The position numbers and the translations under genes are program-made. Of a stretch of DNA of 64,000 nucleotides, positions 34,764 through 44,079 are shown piece by piece; within the stretch, counting starts at the first letter, position 1, and every line of letters starts with the position of its first letter. This stretch comes from Flavobacterium glycines (GTDB lineage Bacteria > Bacteroidota > Bacteroidia > Flavobacteriales > Flavobacteriaceae). The stretch spans positions 119,045 through 183,044 of the forward strand of contig NZ_FNEO01000006.1 in the NCBI RefSeq assembly GCF_900100165.1, given 5' to 3'. The notes beneath the pieces were generated by a model, which was not told where the DNA came from, did no database searches, and was given only the letters and a program-made list of their open reading frames with translations.

Positions 34764-35318
34764 TTATTTCCATCTTATTATTAATCTAGTTCTGTATGCA
34801 CCTTTCTTATGATTGCCAAGTATAAATTGGAAAACAGATATTTCGTTGTTTTCCCAAGCTAATTCTTTCTGCCAATATGTTGGTTCATTTTCAGTTGTTA
34901 GTTTTCCTTCTTTCTTAAAAAAATCATTAAAAAGTGTTGTGTTTTTTTCATACACGGATTTAATTAAATCATCGTTTTTTAAGTTATCCCAAGAATATTC
35001 AATTAGTCTTACAATACTATCATTTTTTGTGTAGAAATATGATACAACTGGATTTGGAGAAAACTTTTTTCTTTCAAATAATTTAGGTTGCGCAAAGTCA
35101 AAATTTTTAATTCCTGGGAAGTATTGATCTGATAAACTTATTGAGTATGATTTGAAAATCTCTTTGCTGTTGATTTTGTTTTCAATTTTATTGACTTCTT
35201 TTAAACTTGGTCTTTTAACTTGGAAAACAGAATTATCACTATGAATTGCTTTTGAATTTGAGCAACTGTAAAGAGTAATTAATATTAATAAATTTATGGT
35301 GATAATTTTTTTCATCAT
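34764..35318 (-). CDS. Hypothetical lipoprotein
   Basis: 184 residues. MMKKIITINLLILITLYSCS is a lipoprotein signal with the lipobox Cys at residue 19. The mature part is a single alpha/beta domain without recognised family (FFKKEGKLTTENEPTYWQKELAWEN near the end). It is flanked on both sides by REP-like elements and TCATGCTGACG repeats. It is probably anchored at the outer membrane; role unknown. The start could also be the second Met. Confidence 0.75.
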   Translation of the reverse strand: MMKKIITINLLILITLYSCSNSKAIHSDNSVFQVKRPSLKEVNKIENKINSKEIFKSYSISLSDQYFPGIKNFDFAQPKLFERKKFSPNPVVSYFYTKNDSIVRLIEYSWDNLKNDDLIKSVYEKNTTLFNDFFKKEGKLTTENEPTYWQKELAWENNEISVFQFILGNHKKGAYRTRLIIRWK

Positions 35319-35339
35319 ACGGTTTTTTTGAAATAGTAG

Positions 35340-35438
35340 GGTGTTCTTCGTTTGGAAGTTTTAAAAATCCGCGTTACAAACGCTACAATTTTTTTATTAA
35401 TTTAAGTAGGTACTCGTTACAGACGAGCACCAGAGGGA
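35340..35438. repeat. REP-like hairpin element, copy 4 (long form)
   Basis: It begins GTGTTCTTCGTTTGGAAGTTTTAA, continues GCGTTACAAACGCTACAATTT and ends GTAG + GTACTCGTTACAGACGAGCACCAGAGGG. The extended left part is shared with the copy at 36736, so the full unit is about 95 bp. Confidence 0.65.
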
Positions 35439-35451
35439 TATTATCCGCAAT

Positions 35452-35490
35452 CTTGTCATGCTGACGAAGGAAGCATCTCATTTAGTAACT
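35452..35490. repeat. TCATGCTGACGAAGGAAG interspersed repeat, copy 2
   Basis: Near-identical to 34627-34662. It lies next to a REP-like element in the opposite order, so the two repeat families cluster but are not a fixed unit. The stretch to 35579 holds nothing else recognisable. Confidence 0.6.
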
Positions 35491-35579
35491 CGATAAAGGA
35501 TTTAACTCATTATTGTATGTCCAGAATGAAATTCTGCTTTATCGTTTGTAGATATCCGAGTGGTCGGAATGAGCTTTTT

Positions 35580-36347
35580 TTAGAAATCATAGGTTAATTC
35601 GATTGTGTTGTTAGGAGGAACTGTAATTTCATAATCCTGACTCAAATTAATTCCATTTTTTACTTTAATTATTTGTATAATATTTTTTTCACCTTCAGCT
35701 ACAAATATGTTAAAGACATTATTTAAATTTTTAGCAACCCAGTTGTCATAACCACTGAATCCAGTAGAATATTCAGAATCTAAAAATGTATTGTTGCCTA
35801 TTTTTTCTCCAAAAGGGTAAAATGTTCTTACTTCAAAATGGTCAGCAGCTAACTGTGGAAGAAAATTATTTAAATGAATTTTAATATAAGCTTTTTTGGG
35901 TATATAAAAGTTTTTTTCAATTATGGTATCCCTTTTTGTAATAGAATAAATGGGATATTCAAGGGATATACTGCTAGTTCCTGGTGGATTATATGATTTT
36001 ATATATTTATTGGAATCAATTTTTGAATCATCAATTTTTATTTCAAAATAACCAGGGGATGTATTTCCAAGTTCAGTGTCTTTGATATAAAAGTTTTTAT
36101 TGTAATTTCCATTTTCGTCCGATTGTGTACTTACTATTTTTCTTGTATAACTACCGCCTAATTCGCCTCCCCATATTTTGTATTTTAATGAAACTTTGAT
36201 ATTAGAAACAGGGACATTATTTAATGTGACAAATTTTCCTTTTAGAGTGGTACAGTCATTAGTACAGCCTTTTTTTGTGTCATCATCTACTTTTTCACAA
36301 CTAGTAAGTATTATGGATAGTGTTATAAAATAAAAAAAGTTTTTCAT
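35580..36347 (-). CDS. Hypothetical lipoprotein with Ig/carboxypeptidase-like beta domain
   Basis: 255 residues. MKNFFYFITLSIILTSCEK carries a lipobox (Cys at 17). KGCTNDCTTLKGKFVTLNNVPVSNIKVSLKYK followed by SDENGNYNKNFYI is the pattern of a CarboxypepD-regulatory-like or transthyretin-like beta-sandwich. The rest is beta-rich and acidic/aromatic. Probably surface or periplasmic; binding partner unknown. Monocistronic. Confidence 0.75.
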   Translation of the reverse strand: MKNFFYFITLSIILTSCEKVDDDTKKGCTNDCTTLKGKFVTLNNVPVSNIKVSLKYKIWGGELGGSYTRKIVSTQSDENGNYNKNFYIKDTELGNTSPGYFEIKIDDSKIDSNKYIKSYNPPGTSSISLEYPIYSITKRDTIIEKNFYIPKKAYIKIHLNNFLPQLAADHFEVRTFYPFGEKIGNNTFLDSEYSTGFSGYDNWVAKNLNNVFNIFVAEGEKNIIQIIKVKNGINLSQDYEITVPPNNTIELTYDF

Positions 36348-36529
36348 GTCGTTAAAATTTTTTAAAACAGGTTTGTTTTAAGTTGTTTTATATCATTTAC
36401 TTATATTGTTGTAATTTGCGAAAGTGGATGATTTATTTTATAAATATAGCAGATTGTACTTACAATAAAATGTTTTTAATGTTATTTTTTTAATTAAATA
36501 TTGTAACCTGAAGTTTTTGGATATTAAAA

Positions 36530-36568
36530 GAAATCCCCGATTATTTTCATGATCGGGGAAATTTATTT
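36530..36568 (-). terminator. Terminator in the 36348-36883 gap
   Basis: AATCCCCGATTATTTTCATGATCGGGGAAATT: stem TCCCCGAT/ATCGGGGA with A-rich left side. The same stem-loop recurs at 37862-37893. It closes the remnant reading frame at 36621-36749, as it would a functional gene. The remaining DNA at 36348-36530 is AT-rich with no feature seen. Confidence 0.7.
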
Positions 36569-36620
36569 TGATTCAGATTTGATAACTTTTTAAAGGCTAT
36601 CAAATCTGAATGCGGATTAT

Positions 36621-36749
36621 TTATTGATAATAATTCATTTTACTATCGCCGCTGCGAGCAGCACGCTCTAACTTGATATAGTTTTGGTTTAGTTTATTGG
36701 TTACGGGTACTAGCAAGATGGTCGCACGAGTTGGGTGTGTTCTCGGCTA
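36621..36749 (-). pseudogene. C-terminal remnant of an unidentified protein gene
   Basis: On the minus strand a 42-codon open frame without start ends PVTNKLNQNYIKLERAARS.. then GDSKMNYYQ and TAA at 36621. The composition is protein-like and a terminator follows at the normal distance, but the 5' part is missing and replaced by a REP-like element (36736-36832). It is interpreted as the tail of a deleted gene. Family not recognised. Confidence 0.4.
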
Positions 36750-36832
36750 GGAAGTTTTAATAAGTGTTACAAACGCTACATTTTTTTATTAATTTAAGTA
36801 GGTACTCGTCACAGACGAGCACCAGAGGGAGG
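36736..36832. repeat. REP-like hairpin element, copy 5 (long form)
   Basis: GTGTTCTCGGCTAGGAAGTTTTAA...GTGTTACAAACGCTACATTTT...AAGTAGGTACTCGTCACAGACGAGCACCAGAGGGAG. It matches copy 4 over its whole length and joins the remnant frame on its left. Confidence 0.65.
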
Positions 36833-36883
36833 AGGCTTAAGGTTTATATCCGCGCGGTTGGGTTGCAAAAAAACGGTATTAGG

Positions 36884-37639
36884 TTAGTTGTATTTTTGAT
36901 ATAAATTTGCACCAACTTTATCTCCCAATTTCATTAGATTATTGTAAATAACTTTGCCAATCTCATTTAGGTTTTTGTTTCCAAAATCTAAAGCAATAGT
37001 CAGAGGTAAATGAGCATCAGACCTATAACTTCGAGCTATAGCTAAATTGCCTTTTTTTTCATAATCATCTGCAGTTTGTAACCAATTTTTAGCTATTCTA
37101 AAAAAATGTTCTGAAATAATATCCTTTTCAGTATTGGTTGGGTCTAATTCGATTGCTTTACGGCAATGTTTTCTGATATTAAACATATCACCTTTATCAA
37201 AAGCTTCGAAGGCTAAATTGCGATAATCTATAGCTGTTCTTTTATTTTCAATCTCATTTTTTTCTACTGTTGCTTTGCTCTTAGCTGATATTTTATTGAA
37301 TATTATTAGTCCCTTATAATTATTGCAATTATTCTTTATGTATTCATATATAATTAATCTATTATTTTCTTTCTTCCACAATTCATCTTTTGTTATTTTA
37401 TTCATGCAGTCAAATATGTTTTCCAATATTTCTATTTGTTCTGAATGATGTTCAATTTCTGCAACCTTTTTATCTTTTGCTGTTGCAATTATTTTTTCAA
37501 GTTTATTTTTTTTCATTGTTACTTCGTCTAGACAAAAGCAAAGATTCTTGGCGGCATCAATTGTAAGGTCTTCTTGGGCTGTAGATTTTGTGTGTATAAT
37601 ACAAACAATTGCTATTGAAATTAAATCCTTTATTTTCAT
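36884..37639 (-). CDS. Hypothetical exported protein with TPR-like repeat
   Basis: 251 residues. The signal peptide is MKIKDLISIAIVCIIHTKSTAQ. The mature N-terminal half has a Cys pair (NLCFCLDE) plus two later Cys (IFDCMNK, NNCNNY) and is helical. Residues about 145-210 look like tetratricopeptide helices (RNLAFEAFDKGDMFNIRKHCRKAIELDPTN). Unknown function; probably periplasmic. It is followed by a REP-like element and preceded by a 300-bp non-coding stretch. Confidence 0.7.
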   Translation of the reverse strand: MKIKDLISIAIVCIIHTKSTAQEDLTIDAAKNLCFCLDEVTMKKNKLEKIIATAKDKKVAEIEHHSEQIEILENIFDCMNKITKDELWKKENNRLIIYEYIKNNCNNYKGLIIFNKISAKSKATVEKNEIENKRTAIDYRNLAFEAFDKGDMFNIRKHCRKAIELDPTNTEKDIISEHFFRIAKNWLQTADDYEKKGNLAIARSYRSDAHLPLTIALDFGNKNLNEIGKVIYNNLMKLGDKVGANLYQKYN

Positions 37640-37759
37640 TTTTAAATTAAGTATTTATAATGTTATATGTGTTTGTCAATTTGAAAAAAATACTTTTTGA
37701 TAACAAACAAATATATTTAAATAGTCTTAAAAATTTTATTTTAAAAAAGGGAGTTTGTA

Positions 37760-37856
37760 CCCTAGCCCCGATAGAGCCGATATCCTCGTAGTGAAGCGAA
37801 GAGATAAAGGCGAAAGTGGGAGTGGAGTGTATTGAAAGGACAATAGTACTGCTCCA
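37760..37856. repeat. 'TAGCCCCGATAG' interspersed element
   Basis: It begins CCCTAGCCCCGATAGAGCCG and ends GGACAATAGTACTGCTCC, with an internal hairpin TCCTCGTAGTGAAGCGAAGAGATA and C/G-rich blocks unlike the AT-rich surroundings. I recall closely similar sequences in many Bacteroidota intergenic regions (from memory, not searched). It accounts for most of the non-coding stretch 37640-37951, which otherwise holds a terminator and a palindrome. A translated frame across it is not credible. Confidence 0.45.
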
Positions 37857-37859
37857 AAA

Positions 37860-37894
37860 AAAAAATCCCCGACTATTTTCATAATCGGGGATTC
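37860..37894 (-). terminator. Terminator of secA
   Basis: AATCCCCGACTATTTTCATAATCGGGGATT stem with an A10 run on its left, 55 bp past the secA stop and separated from it by a CCCGATAGTTATCGGG palindrome (37928-37945). Confidence 0.75.
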
Positions 37895-37927
37895 TCATAT
37901 TTATTTTGTCTGCAAACTGCTACTGCT

Positions 37928-37945
37928 CCCGATAGTTATCGGGAC
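37928..37945. repeat. CCCGATAGTTATCGGG palindrome, copy 3
   Basis: One base off the perfect 16-bp palindrome at 13702. It lies 7 bp after the secA stop codon. Confidence 0.55.
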
Positions 37946-37951
37946 TGCAAA

Positions 37952-40900
37952 CTATTCATTAACAATAACCCATTCGCCGGTAGCTAATAAGGCTTCTGCT
38001 TTTTTGTATTTCATAGACTCGGTTTTTCCGGTAGCTATTTGCAATAAAGTAACCGTATCGTTGCGGTTGATTTTTGGCATCTCTCTTACAATGGTTTCCG
38101 TTACCTGACGTTGCTGAGTCTCACCAGCTTCGTGATTGCTATTTTTGCTGTTAGGAATTTCGTCTTTAGTCAATTGTAATTTTTCTTTTGGACGAACCAC
38201 TTCTCTTGCTTCTTCAATTTCCGGAGCCGATTGTTGCGGTAAATCACCTTTGAACAAGAAGGAGATTACTTCTTTGTTGATTCCGTTCAACATGCTGTTG
38301 AATAAGTTGAAAGCTTCAAATTTATAGATAAGCAATGGGTCCTTTTGCTCGTGAACGGCTAATTGAACTGATTGTTTCAATTCGTCCATTTTGCGTAAGT
38401 GTTTTTTCCATGCTTCGTCAACAATCGCTAAAGTGATGTTTTTCTCAAAATCAGCAACTAATTGTCTTCCTTCTGTTTCGTAGGCTTTCTTTAAATCGGT
38501 TACAACGCTTAAGGTTTTTACACCATCAGTAAAAGGAACTACAATACGCTCAAACTGATTGTTTGGATCTTCGAAAATGTTTTTCACGATAGGGAAAGCT
38601 TCTCTGGCGCTACGCTCACATTTTTCGTTATAGAATTTCAACGCTTCTTTATATACTTTTCCGGTTAATTCTAATTCGTTTAATTTCGTGAATTCCGCTT
38701 CAGTCACAGGAGAAGTGATAGAGAAATAACGGATTAAATCAAATTCGAATGTTTTGAAATCATTAGTCGCTTTAGTGTTTTGAATAAATAATTCGCAACT
38801 GTCATACAACATATTGGCGATGTCCAGTTTCAAACGCTCGCCAAACAAAGCGTGACGACGACGTTTGTAAACTACCTCACGTTGTGCGTTCATTACGTCA
38901 TCGTATTCCAATAAACGTTTACGAACACCAAAGTTGTTTTCTTCTACTTTTTTCTGAGCACGTTCGATAGATTTCGTCATCATCGAATGTTGGATCACTT
39001 CACCTTCTTCAAGTCCCATTCTGTCCATTACTTTCGCAACTCTTTCAGAACCAAATAAACGCATTAAGTTATCTTCAAGAGAAACATAGAATTGAGAACT
39101 TCCGGGATCTCCTTGACGACCGGCACGACCACGTAACTGACGATCAACACGACGAGAATCGTGACGTTCCGTACCTACGATTGCTAAACCTCCGGCAGCT
39201 TTCACTTCAGGAGTCAACTTGATATCGGTACCACGACCAGCCATGTTGGTAGCAATAGTTACCACACCTGCTTTTCCTGCTTCTTCTACAATCTGAGCCT
39301 CTTGTTTGTGCATTTTAGCATTCAATACGTTGTGCGTTACACCACGCATTTTCAACATACGGCTTAATAATTCAGAAATCTCAACAGAAGTTGTACCAAT
39401 AAGAACCGGACGACCTGCTTTAGATAATTCGGTTACGTCTTCGATAACGGCGTTGAATTTTTCACGAGTAGTTTTATAGATAAAATCTTCTTTGTCTTTT
39501 CTGGCAATCGGACGGTTTGTTGGGATTTCCACAACGTCTAATTTATAGATTTCCCAAAGTTCGCCAGCCTCAGTAACAGCAGTACCAGTCATTCCGCCCA
39601 GTTTGTTGTACATTCTGAAGTAGTTTTGCAAAGTTACTGTTGCAAATGTTTGGGTAGCTGCTTCGATTTTTACGTTTTCTTTAGCCTCAATCGCCTGGTG
39701 TAATCCGTCAGAATAACGACGACCATCCATGATACGACCTGTTTGCTCGTCTACAATCAGGATTTTGTTATCCATGATTACGTATTCAACGTCTTTTTCG
39801 AATAAAGTGTAGGCTTTTAAAAGTTGCGTTAAAGTATGGATACGCTCACTTTTTATGCTGAAATCCTGAAATAATCTTTCTTTTGCTTCCGCTTCAGCAT
39901 CTTTTTCTAATTTTTGTTTTTCGATGTTGGCAATTTCAGTTCCAATGTCCGGTAAAACGAAGAAATCAGCATCAGTGTCTCCTGAAAGGAATTTGATTCC
40001 GTTATCAGTCAATTCCACCTGATTGTTTTTTTCTTCGATAACAAAATACAATGCTTCGTCAACCTTTGGCATTTCGCGGTTGTTGTCCTGCATGTATTGG
40101 TTTTCTGTTTTCTGAAGTAATTGTTTGATTCCTTCTTCACTTAAAAACTTAATCAAAGCTTTGTTTTTAGGCAAACTTCTGTAAGCTCTTAACAACATGA
40201 AACCACCTTCTTTAGTGTTTCCTTCTTTGATTAATCGTTTCGCTTCGGTCAAGAATCCTGTAGCTAACTGACGTTGTAAACCAACAAGTGTTTCGATTTT
40301 TGGTTTTAATTCCATGAATTCATGACGATCTCCTTGTGGTACCGGACCAGAGATAATCAAAGGTGTACGGGCATCATCAATTAATACCGAATCCACCTCA
40401 TCGACAATAGCATAATTGTGTTTTCTTTGAACCAAATCAGATGGCGAATGCGCCATGTTGTCTCTTAGGTAGTCAAAACCAAATTCGTTATTGGTACCAT
40501 AAGTAATATCAGCATCGTAAGCTTTTTTTCTTCCTTCAGAGTTCGGTTGGTGATTATCAATACAGTCTACTGTCAAACCGTGGAATTCAAATAAAGGGGC
40601 TTTCCAGGTACTATCACGTTTTGCCAAATAGTCATTCACGGTTACTAAGTGAACTCCGTTTCCGGTTAAGGCATTCAAATACAAAGGAAGTGTAGCTACT
40701 AAAGTTTTTCCTTCTCCTGTTTGCATTTCGGCAATTTTACCCTGATGCAACACCATACCACCAATTAACTGTACGTCATAGTGAATCATATCCCAGGTAA
40801 TGTCTTTACCGGCAGCATTCCATTTGTTTAACCAGATGGCTTTGTCTCCGTCAATGCTCACATAGCTTTTTGTAGCCGAGAATTCGCGGTCTTTTGGAGT

Positions 40901-41299
40901 GGCAGTAACCGTAATTTCTGAGTTTTCTTTGAAACGTCTGGCAGTTTCTTTTACTACAGCAAATGCTTCCGGAAGAATATCCATTAAGGTTTTTTCAGAG
41001 ATAGCGTAAGCCTCTTTTTCCAGATTGTCAATTTCTGTGTAAAGATCTTCTTTTTTATCAATGTCTTCAATGCCTTCTACTTCAGCCTGCAAACTGGCAA
41101 TTTTAGCATCGGCAGCAGCGCGGGCTTGTTTAATGGCGTCTTTAAAGTAGATAGTTCTTCCTCTAAGTTCGTCGTTAGACAAAGCAGTAAGACTAGTTTC
41201 AAAAGTCTTTATTTTATTGATATAAGGTTGTAAAGCTTTAACATCTTTTTCGGATTTATCTCCTACAAAGGCTTTAATAATGCTGTTTATAAAACTCAT
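37952..41299 (-). CDS. secA: Protein translocase ATPase SecA
   Basis: 1115 residues, the long Bacteroidota form (E. coli about 900). The extra length lies in an N-terminal helical insertion (residues about 55-110) and in the region around 330-430. Walker A is [14 protein letters not shown] near residue 185, DEAD-box [18 protein letters not shown], helicase motifs [13 protein letters not shown] and [14 protein letters not shown]. It drives preproteins through SecYEG. The C-terminus ([24 protein letters not shown]) lacks the cysteine zinc motif of many SecAs. Confidence 0.97.
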   Translation of the reverse strand: MSFINSIIKAFVGDKSEKDVKALQPYINKIKTFETSLTALSNDELRGRTIYFKDAIKQARAAADAKIASLQAEVEGIEDIDKKEDLYTEIDNLEKEAYAISEKTLMDILPEAFAVVKETARRFKENSEITVTATPKDREFSATKSYVSIDGDKAIWLNKWNAAGKDITWDMIHYDVQLIGGMVLHQGKIAEMQTGEGKTLVATLPLYLNALTGNGVHLVTVNDYLAKRDSTWKAPLFEFHGLTVDCIDNHQPNSEGRKKAYDADITYGTNNEFGFDYLRDNMAHSPSDLVQRKHNYAIVDEVDSVLIDDARTPLIISGPVPQGDRHEFMELKPKIETLVGLQRQLATGFLTEAKRLIKEGNTKEGGFMLLRAYRSLPKNKALIKFLSEEGIKQLLQKTENQYMQDNNREMPKVDEALYFVIEEKNNQVELTDNGIKFLSGDTDADFFVLPDIGTEIANIEKQKLEKDAEAEAKERLFQDFSIKSERIHTLTQLLKAYTLFEKDVEYVIMDNKILIVDEQTGRIMDGRRYSDGLHQAIEAKENVKIEAATQTFATVTLQNYFRMYNKLGGMTGTAVTEAGELWEIYKLDVVEIPTNRPIARKDKEDFIYKTTREKFNAVIEDVTELSKAGRPVLIGTTSVEISELLSRMLKMRGVTHNVLNAKMHKQEAQIVEEAGKAGVVTIATNMAGRGTDIKLTPEVKAAGGLAIVGTERHDSRRVDRQLRGRAGRQGDPGSSQFYVSLEDNLMRLFGSERVAKVMDRMGLEEGEVIQHSMMTKSIERAQKKVEENNFGVRKRLLEYDDVMNAQREVVYKRRRHALFGERLKLDIANMLYDSCELFIQNTKATNDFKTFEFDLIRYFSITSPVTEAEFTKLNELELTGKVYKEALKFYNEKCERSAREAFPIVKNIFEDPNNQFERIVVPFTDGVKTLSVVTDLKKAYETEGRQLVADFEKNITLAIVDEAWKKHLRKMDELKQSVQLAVHEQKDPLLIYKFEAFNLFNSMLNGINKEVISFLFKGDLPQQSAPEIEEAREVVRPKEKLQLTKDEIPNSKNSNHEAGETQQRQVTETIVREMPKINRNDTVTLLQIATGKTESMKYKKAEALLATGEWVIVNE

Positions 41300-41343
41300 A
41301 ATAGTTTTGTATTTCTAATTAATTCTATCTCTATGTTGAACAA

Positions 41344-41370
41344 AAAAAAAGTCTCTTTTGAGACTTTTTC
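41344..41370. terminator. Terminator between the DUF2795 gene and secA
   Basis: AAAAAGTCTC-tttt-GAGACTTTTT: a perfect stem with A-run and T-run, so it can work in either direction. It lies 10 bp beyond the 41380 stop and 45 bp upstream of secA. Confidence 0.8.
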
Positions 41371-41379
41371 TTAGTTTTT

Positions 41380-41601
41380 TTAGTATTCATCCTCGTTCCA
41401 AAGATAATCTTCGTCTGTTGGATAATCTGGCCAAATTTCTTCCATTGACTCATATATTTCGCCTTCATCTTCAATAGATTGTAGGTTCTCTACTACTTCT
41501 AATGGAGCTCCTGCACGTATAGCGTAATCAATAAGTTCGTCTTTGTTAGCAGGCCATGGGGCATCACTAAGATAGGATGCTAGTTCTAATGTCCAATACA
41601 T
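41380..41601 (-). CDS. DUF2795 domain-containing small acidic protein
   Basis: 73 residues. MYWTLELASYLSDAPWPANKDELIDYAIRAGAP is the DUF2795 helix-turn-helix-like core. The C-terminal third is strongly acidic (EDEGEIYESMEEIWPDYP, then YLWNEDEY). It is a cytosolic protein of unknown function that regularly neighbours secA in Flavobacteriia (from memory). A terminator separates it from secA. Confidence 0.88.
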   Translation of the reverse strand: MYWTLELASYLSDAPWPANKDELIDYAIRAGAPLEVVENLQSIEDEGEIYESMEEIWPDYPTDEDYLWNEDEY

Positions 41602-41761
41602 CTTTTGTCGATTTAGTTTTGTGCAAAAATAAATTTTTTACTGAAAAAGACAAGTAAAAAACCATTTATTTTAAAAAAAATTAAGAACGTGTTTTTTAGT
41701 AAACAGTTTTCGGTGTTCAGTATTCAGTTTTTCCTGTAAACTGACCACTGCAAACTGAATA

Positions 41762-42331
41762 CTATTTCCTCGGAATCCATTTTACTTCCTCGGCGTTCAA
41801 ATCAAGGGACAACTTTCGTGCCAATACAAAAAGATAGTCAGAAAGTCGGTTTAAATAGCTAATAACTATTTCAGGAACAGTTTCGTTATGACTTAAATGT
41901 ACTGTCATACGCTCGGCTCGACGACAAATGCAACGGGCAATATGACAATGTGACACAGTAGGATGTCCGCCGGGTAAAACAAAATGCGTCATTTGAGGAA
42001 GTTGTGTTTCCATGGCATCAATTTCATTTTCCAATAATGCGATGTCGCTTTCAATAATTCCTAAATTTTGCAGACGGAGTTTCCCGTTTTTTAAAATTTC
42101 TTTTTCTGCCGGAGTGGCTAAAATAGCACCAACAGTAAAAAGACGATCCTGTATTTCGATTAGGATTTCTTTATAATGCGAATCGATTTCCTGATCACGA
42201 ATGAGTCCGATATAAGAATTCAATTCGTCCACCGTTCCGTAGCTTTCAATGCGGATGTGGTCTTTTGGGACTCTGGTTCCGCCAAAAAGAGCTGTGGTTC
42301 CTTTATCTCCTGTTTTAGTATATATTTTCAT
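41762..42331 (-). CDS. Cob(I)yrinic acid a,c-diamide adenosyltransferase, PduO type
   Basis: 189 residues. MKIYTKTGDKGTTALFGGTRVPK is the ATP-binding N-terminus of PduO enzymes, YGTVDELNSYIGL follows, and CRRAERMTVHL plus YLNRLSDYLFVLAR near the end carry the conserved Arg and Asp residues. It adenosylates cobalamin to coenzyme B12, needed by methylmalonyl-CoA mutase and ribonucleotide reductase. No other cobalamin genes are in view, so salvage use is likely. Confidence 0.95.
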   Translation of the reverse strand: MKIYTKTGDKGTTALFGGTRVPKDHIRIESYGTVDELNSYIGLIRDQEIDSHYKEILIEIQDRLFTVGAILATPAEKEILKNGKLRLQNLGIIESDIALLENEIDAMETQLPQMTHFVLPGGHPTVSHCHIARCICRRAERMTVHLSHNETVPEIVISYLNRLSDYLFVLARKLSLDLNAEEVKWIPRK

Positions 42332-42405
42332 TTAAAGTTGTTTAATCGATTAATTGTTTAATCGTTAAGTCGTTTATCCGGTTAAACGCATAAACAAATA
42401 AACGG

Positions 42406-43095
42406 TTAAACTTTACTGGTGTCACTTTCAATCAATCCATCTCTTAAACGAATGACTCTGTGTGCATAAGCTGCAATTTCTTCTTCGTGGGTTACCAGGA
42501 TAACGGTGTTTCCATTGGCATGAATCTCATTAAAAAGTTTCATGATTTCTACTGATGTTTTACTGTCCAGATTTCCTGTAGGTTCATCGGCAAGAATTAT
42601 GGAAGGTTTATTGACCAAAGCTCTGGCCACAGCTACCCGCTGACGTTGACCTCCCGAAAGTTGGTTGGGCTGATGATCCATTCTGTCGGCAAGGTTTACT
42701 TGTTGGAGTACTTCAATAGCTCTTTTATTGCGTTCCTGTTTTGAATATCCGGCATAAATCATAGGCAATGCCACATTATCTAAGGCAGTAGTTCGTGGTA
42801 GCAGGTTGAAGGTTTGGAAAACAAAACCAATTTCTTTGTTACGGATTTCGGCCAGTTCGTTATCTTCCATTTGGCTTACATCTTTTCCGTTTAGGATATA
42901 AGTTCCTGAAGTAGCAGTGTCCAAACAACCCAGAATATTCATCAGAGTCGATTTTCCCGAACCGGATGGCCCCATTAAAGCAACATATTCGCCTTTGTGA
43001 ATTTCTAAATCAATGCCTTTTAATACATAAACAATTTCATTTCCCAGTTCAAAATCCCGTTTGATATTCGTTATTTTAATTAATGGCCTGCTCAT
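42406..43095 (-). CDS. ABC transporter ATP-binding protein, LolD/MacB-like
   Basis: 229 residues. Walker [15 protein letters not shown] at about 41, Q-loop [18 protein letters not shown], signature [15 protein letters not shown] at about 140, Walker [14 protein letters not shown] and H-loop VILVTHEEE. This spacing and the DEPTGNLDS Walker B mark the LolD/MacB/FtsE subfamily. No permease gene is adjacent, so the partner is encoded elsewhere. Lipoprotein release or efflux are the candidate roles. Confidence 0.92.
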   Translation of the reverse strand: MSRPLIKITNIKRDFELGNEIVYVLKGIDLEIHKGEYVALMGPSGSGKSTLMNILGCLDTATSGTYILNGKDVSQMEDNELAEIRNKEIGFVFQTFNLLPRTTALDNVALPMIYAGYSKQERNKRAIEVLQQVNLADRMDHQPNQLSGGQRQRVAVARALVNKPSIILADEPTGNLDSKTSVEIMKLFNEIHANGNTVILVTHEEEIAAYAHRVIRLRDGLIESDTSKV

Positions 43096-43206
43096 AATTT
43101 TAAGGTTTCGATTTAGAATTTATTTTCTAAAACCAAAGCTAAACAATCCTTGATAAATTTGTAGGTATTATTGTGAAAATCTTATGATTTAGAGAGGGCA
43201 AATGTA

Positions 43207-43986
43207 TTATGTTCTAATAACAAAATGTTCTTTGGGTTGTTCTCTTCTAAAGAAAACCAATCCCCATTGAAAAGTATCAATTGTTACGCTGACTTTTGGA
43301 TGTTTTTTTATCGTTTCCCAGGCTGTTTCCATTCCGACTGACCAATGAATATCGTCAAAAATCCAAACTGTGTCATTAGTGATTGTAGGTAATAAAAGTT
43401 CGAAATAGTCTAAAGTAGCTTCTTTTGAGTGATTGCCGTCAAAATATATCAGATTACAGATTTTAGATTTTAGATTGCAGCTTTGAAAGTACTCATTAAA
43501 TTCAGTTGTGACCCATTCTACATTATTGAAATTGAATAATTGCAATTGATTTTTTGCAATTGCCATTGTATTAGGGCAACCTTCTAAAGTTGTTATTTGG
43601 GCATTTTTATTTCCAAGAGCCAGGGCAGAAGTGGCTAATCCTAATGAAGTTCCTATTTCTAAAATGCTTGATGGTTGAAAATAATTGACAATTCGATACA
43701 ATAAGAGGGCGCGTTTCGATGAAATTCCTGCTATTTTGGCTATTTCGGCAATACTTCTTTTATTCGAATTAAAAACTCTGGAACCTGCACCAAAGTCGGT
43801 GACTTCAATCGAATTTTTATTTTCTAAAAGTGTGTTGCGGTATTGCTGTAAAATAGCGTATTCGGGTTTTGATTTTTTGTCATAAAAACATTTGGTAATC
43901 AAACTGAATACAAAAGGGGAATGCACCGCATGTTCGTTCTTAGAATACCAAAGGAATTTTAAGTAAGCTTTAATTTGAAACCACAT
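43207..43986 (-). CDS. Class I SAM-dependent methyltransferase
   Basis: 259 residues from MWFQIKAYLKFLWYSK. The alternative start at 44019 adds a basic, repeat-derived tail. SAM-binding motif I is SSILEIGTSLGLATSALALG near residue 108, followed by acidic ITTLEGC, and a later IYFDGNHSKEAT and WIFDDIHWSVGM resemble the metal-binding Asp motifs of O-methyltransferases. The N-terminal YSKNEHAVHSPFVFSLI is a motif of a Bacteroidota-specific subgroup. Substrate unknown. Confidence 0.85.
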   Translation of the reverse strand: MWFQIKAYLKFLWYSKNEHAVHSPFVFSLITKCFYDKKSKPEYAILQQYRNTLLENKNSIEVTDFGAGSRVFNSNKRSIAEIAKIAGISSKRALLLYRIVNYFQPSSILEIGTSLGLATSALALGNKNAQITTLEGCPNTMAIAKNQLQLFNFNNVEWVTTEFNEYFQSCNLKSKICNLIYFDGNHSKEATLDYFELLLPTITNDTVWIFDDIHWSVGMETAWETIKKHPKVSVTIDTFQWGLVFFRREQPKEHFVIRT

Positions 43987-43995
43987 AGAAATTAA

Positions 43996-44068
43996 AAAAG
44001 TAAACCGCAAATTTCGCAAATTAACGCAAATCTGCTTGTGTTAATATGTGAAATTTGCGGCTAATTAA
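43996..44068. repeat. Inverted repeat between the methyltransferase and DUF1080 genes
   Basis: CCGCAAATTTCGCAAATTAACGCAAATCTGC and GTGTTAATATGTGAAATTTGCGG form a long imperfect stem. The sequence type (CGCAAATTTCGCAAATTAACGC) is a known Bacteroidota intergenic repeat. It may also terminate the DUF1080 transcript. Confidence 0.5.
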
Positions 44069-44079
44069 AAAAGAGGATT

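Noticed and set aside
34600..37640. Insertion sequence or prophage remnants in the repeat-rich lipoprotein region
   Set aside because: No transposase, phage gene or target duplications seen; the repeats are short non-coding hairpins.
37647..37898. 83-codon minus-strand frame crossing the GC-richer intergenic element
   Set aside because: It runs through a repeat and a terminator stem and its translation has no protein-like pattern; the DNA is better explained as non-coding repeat.
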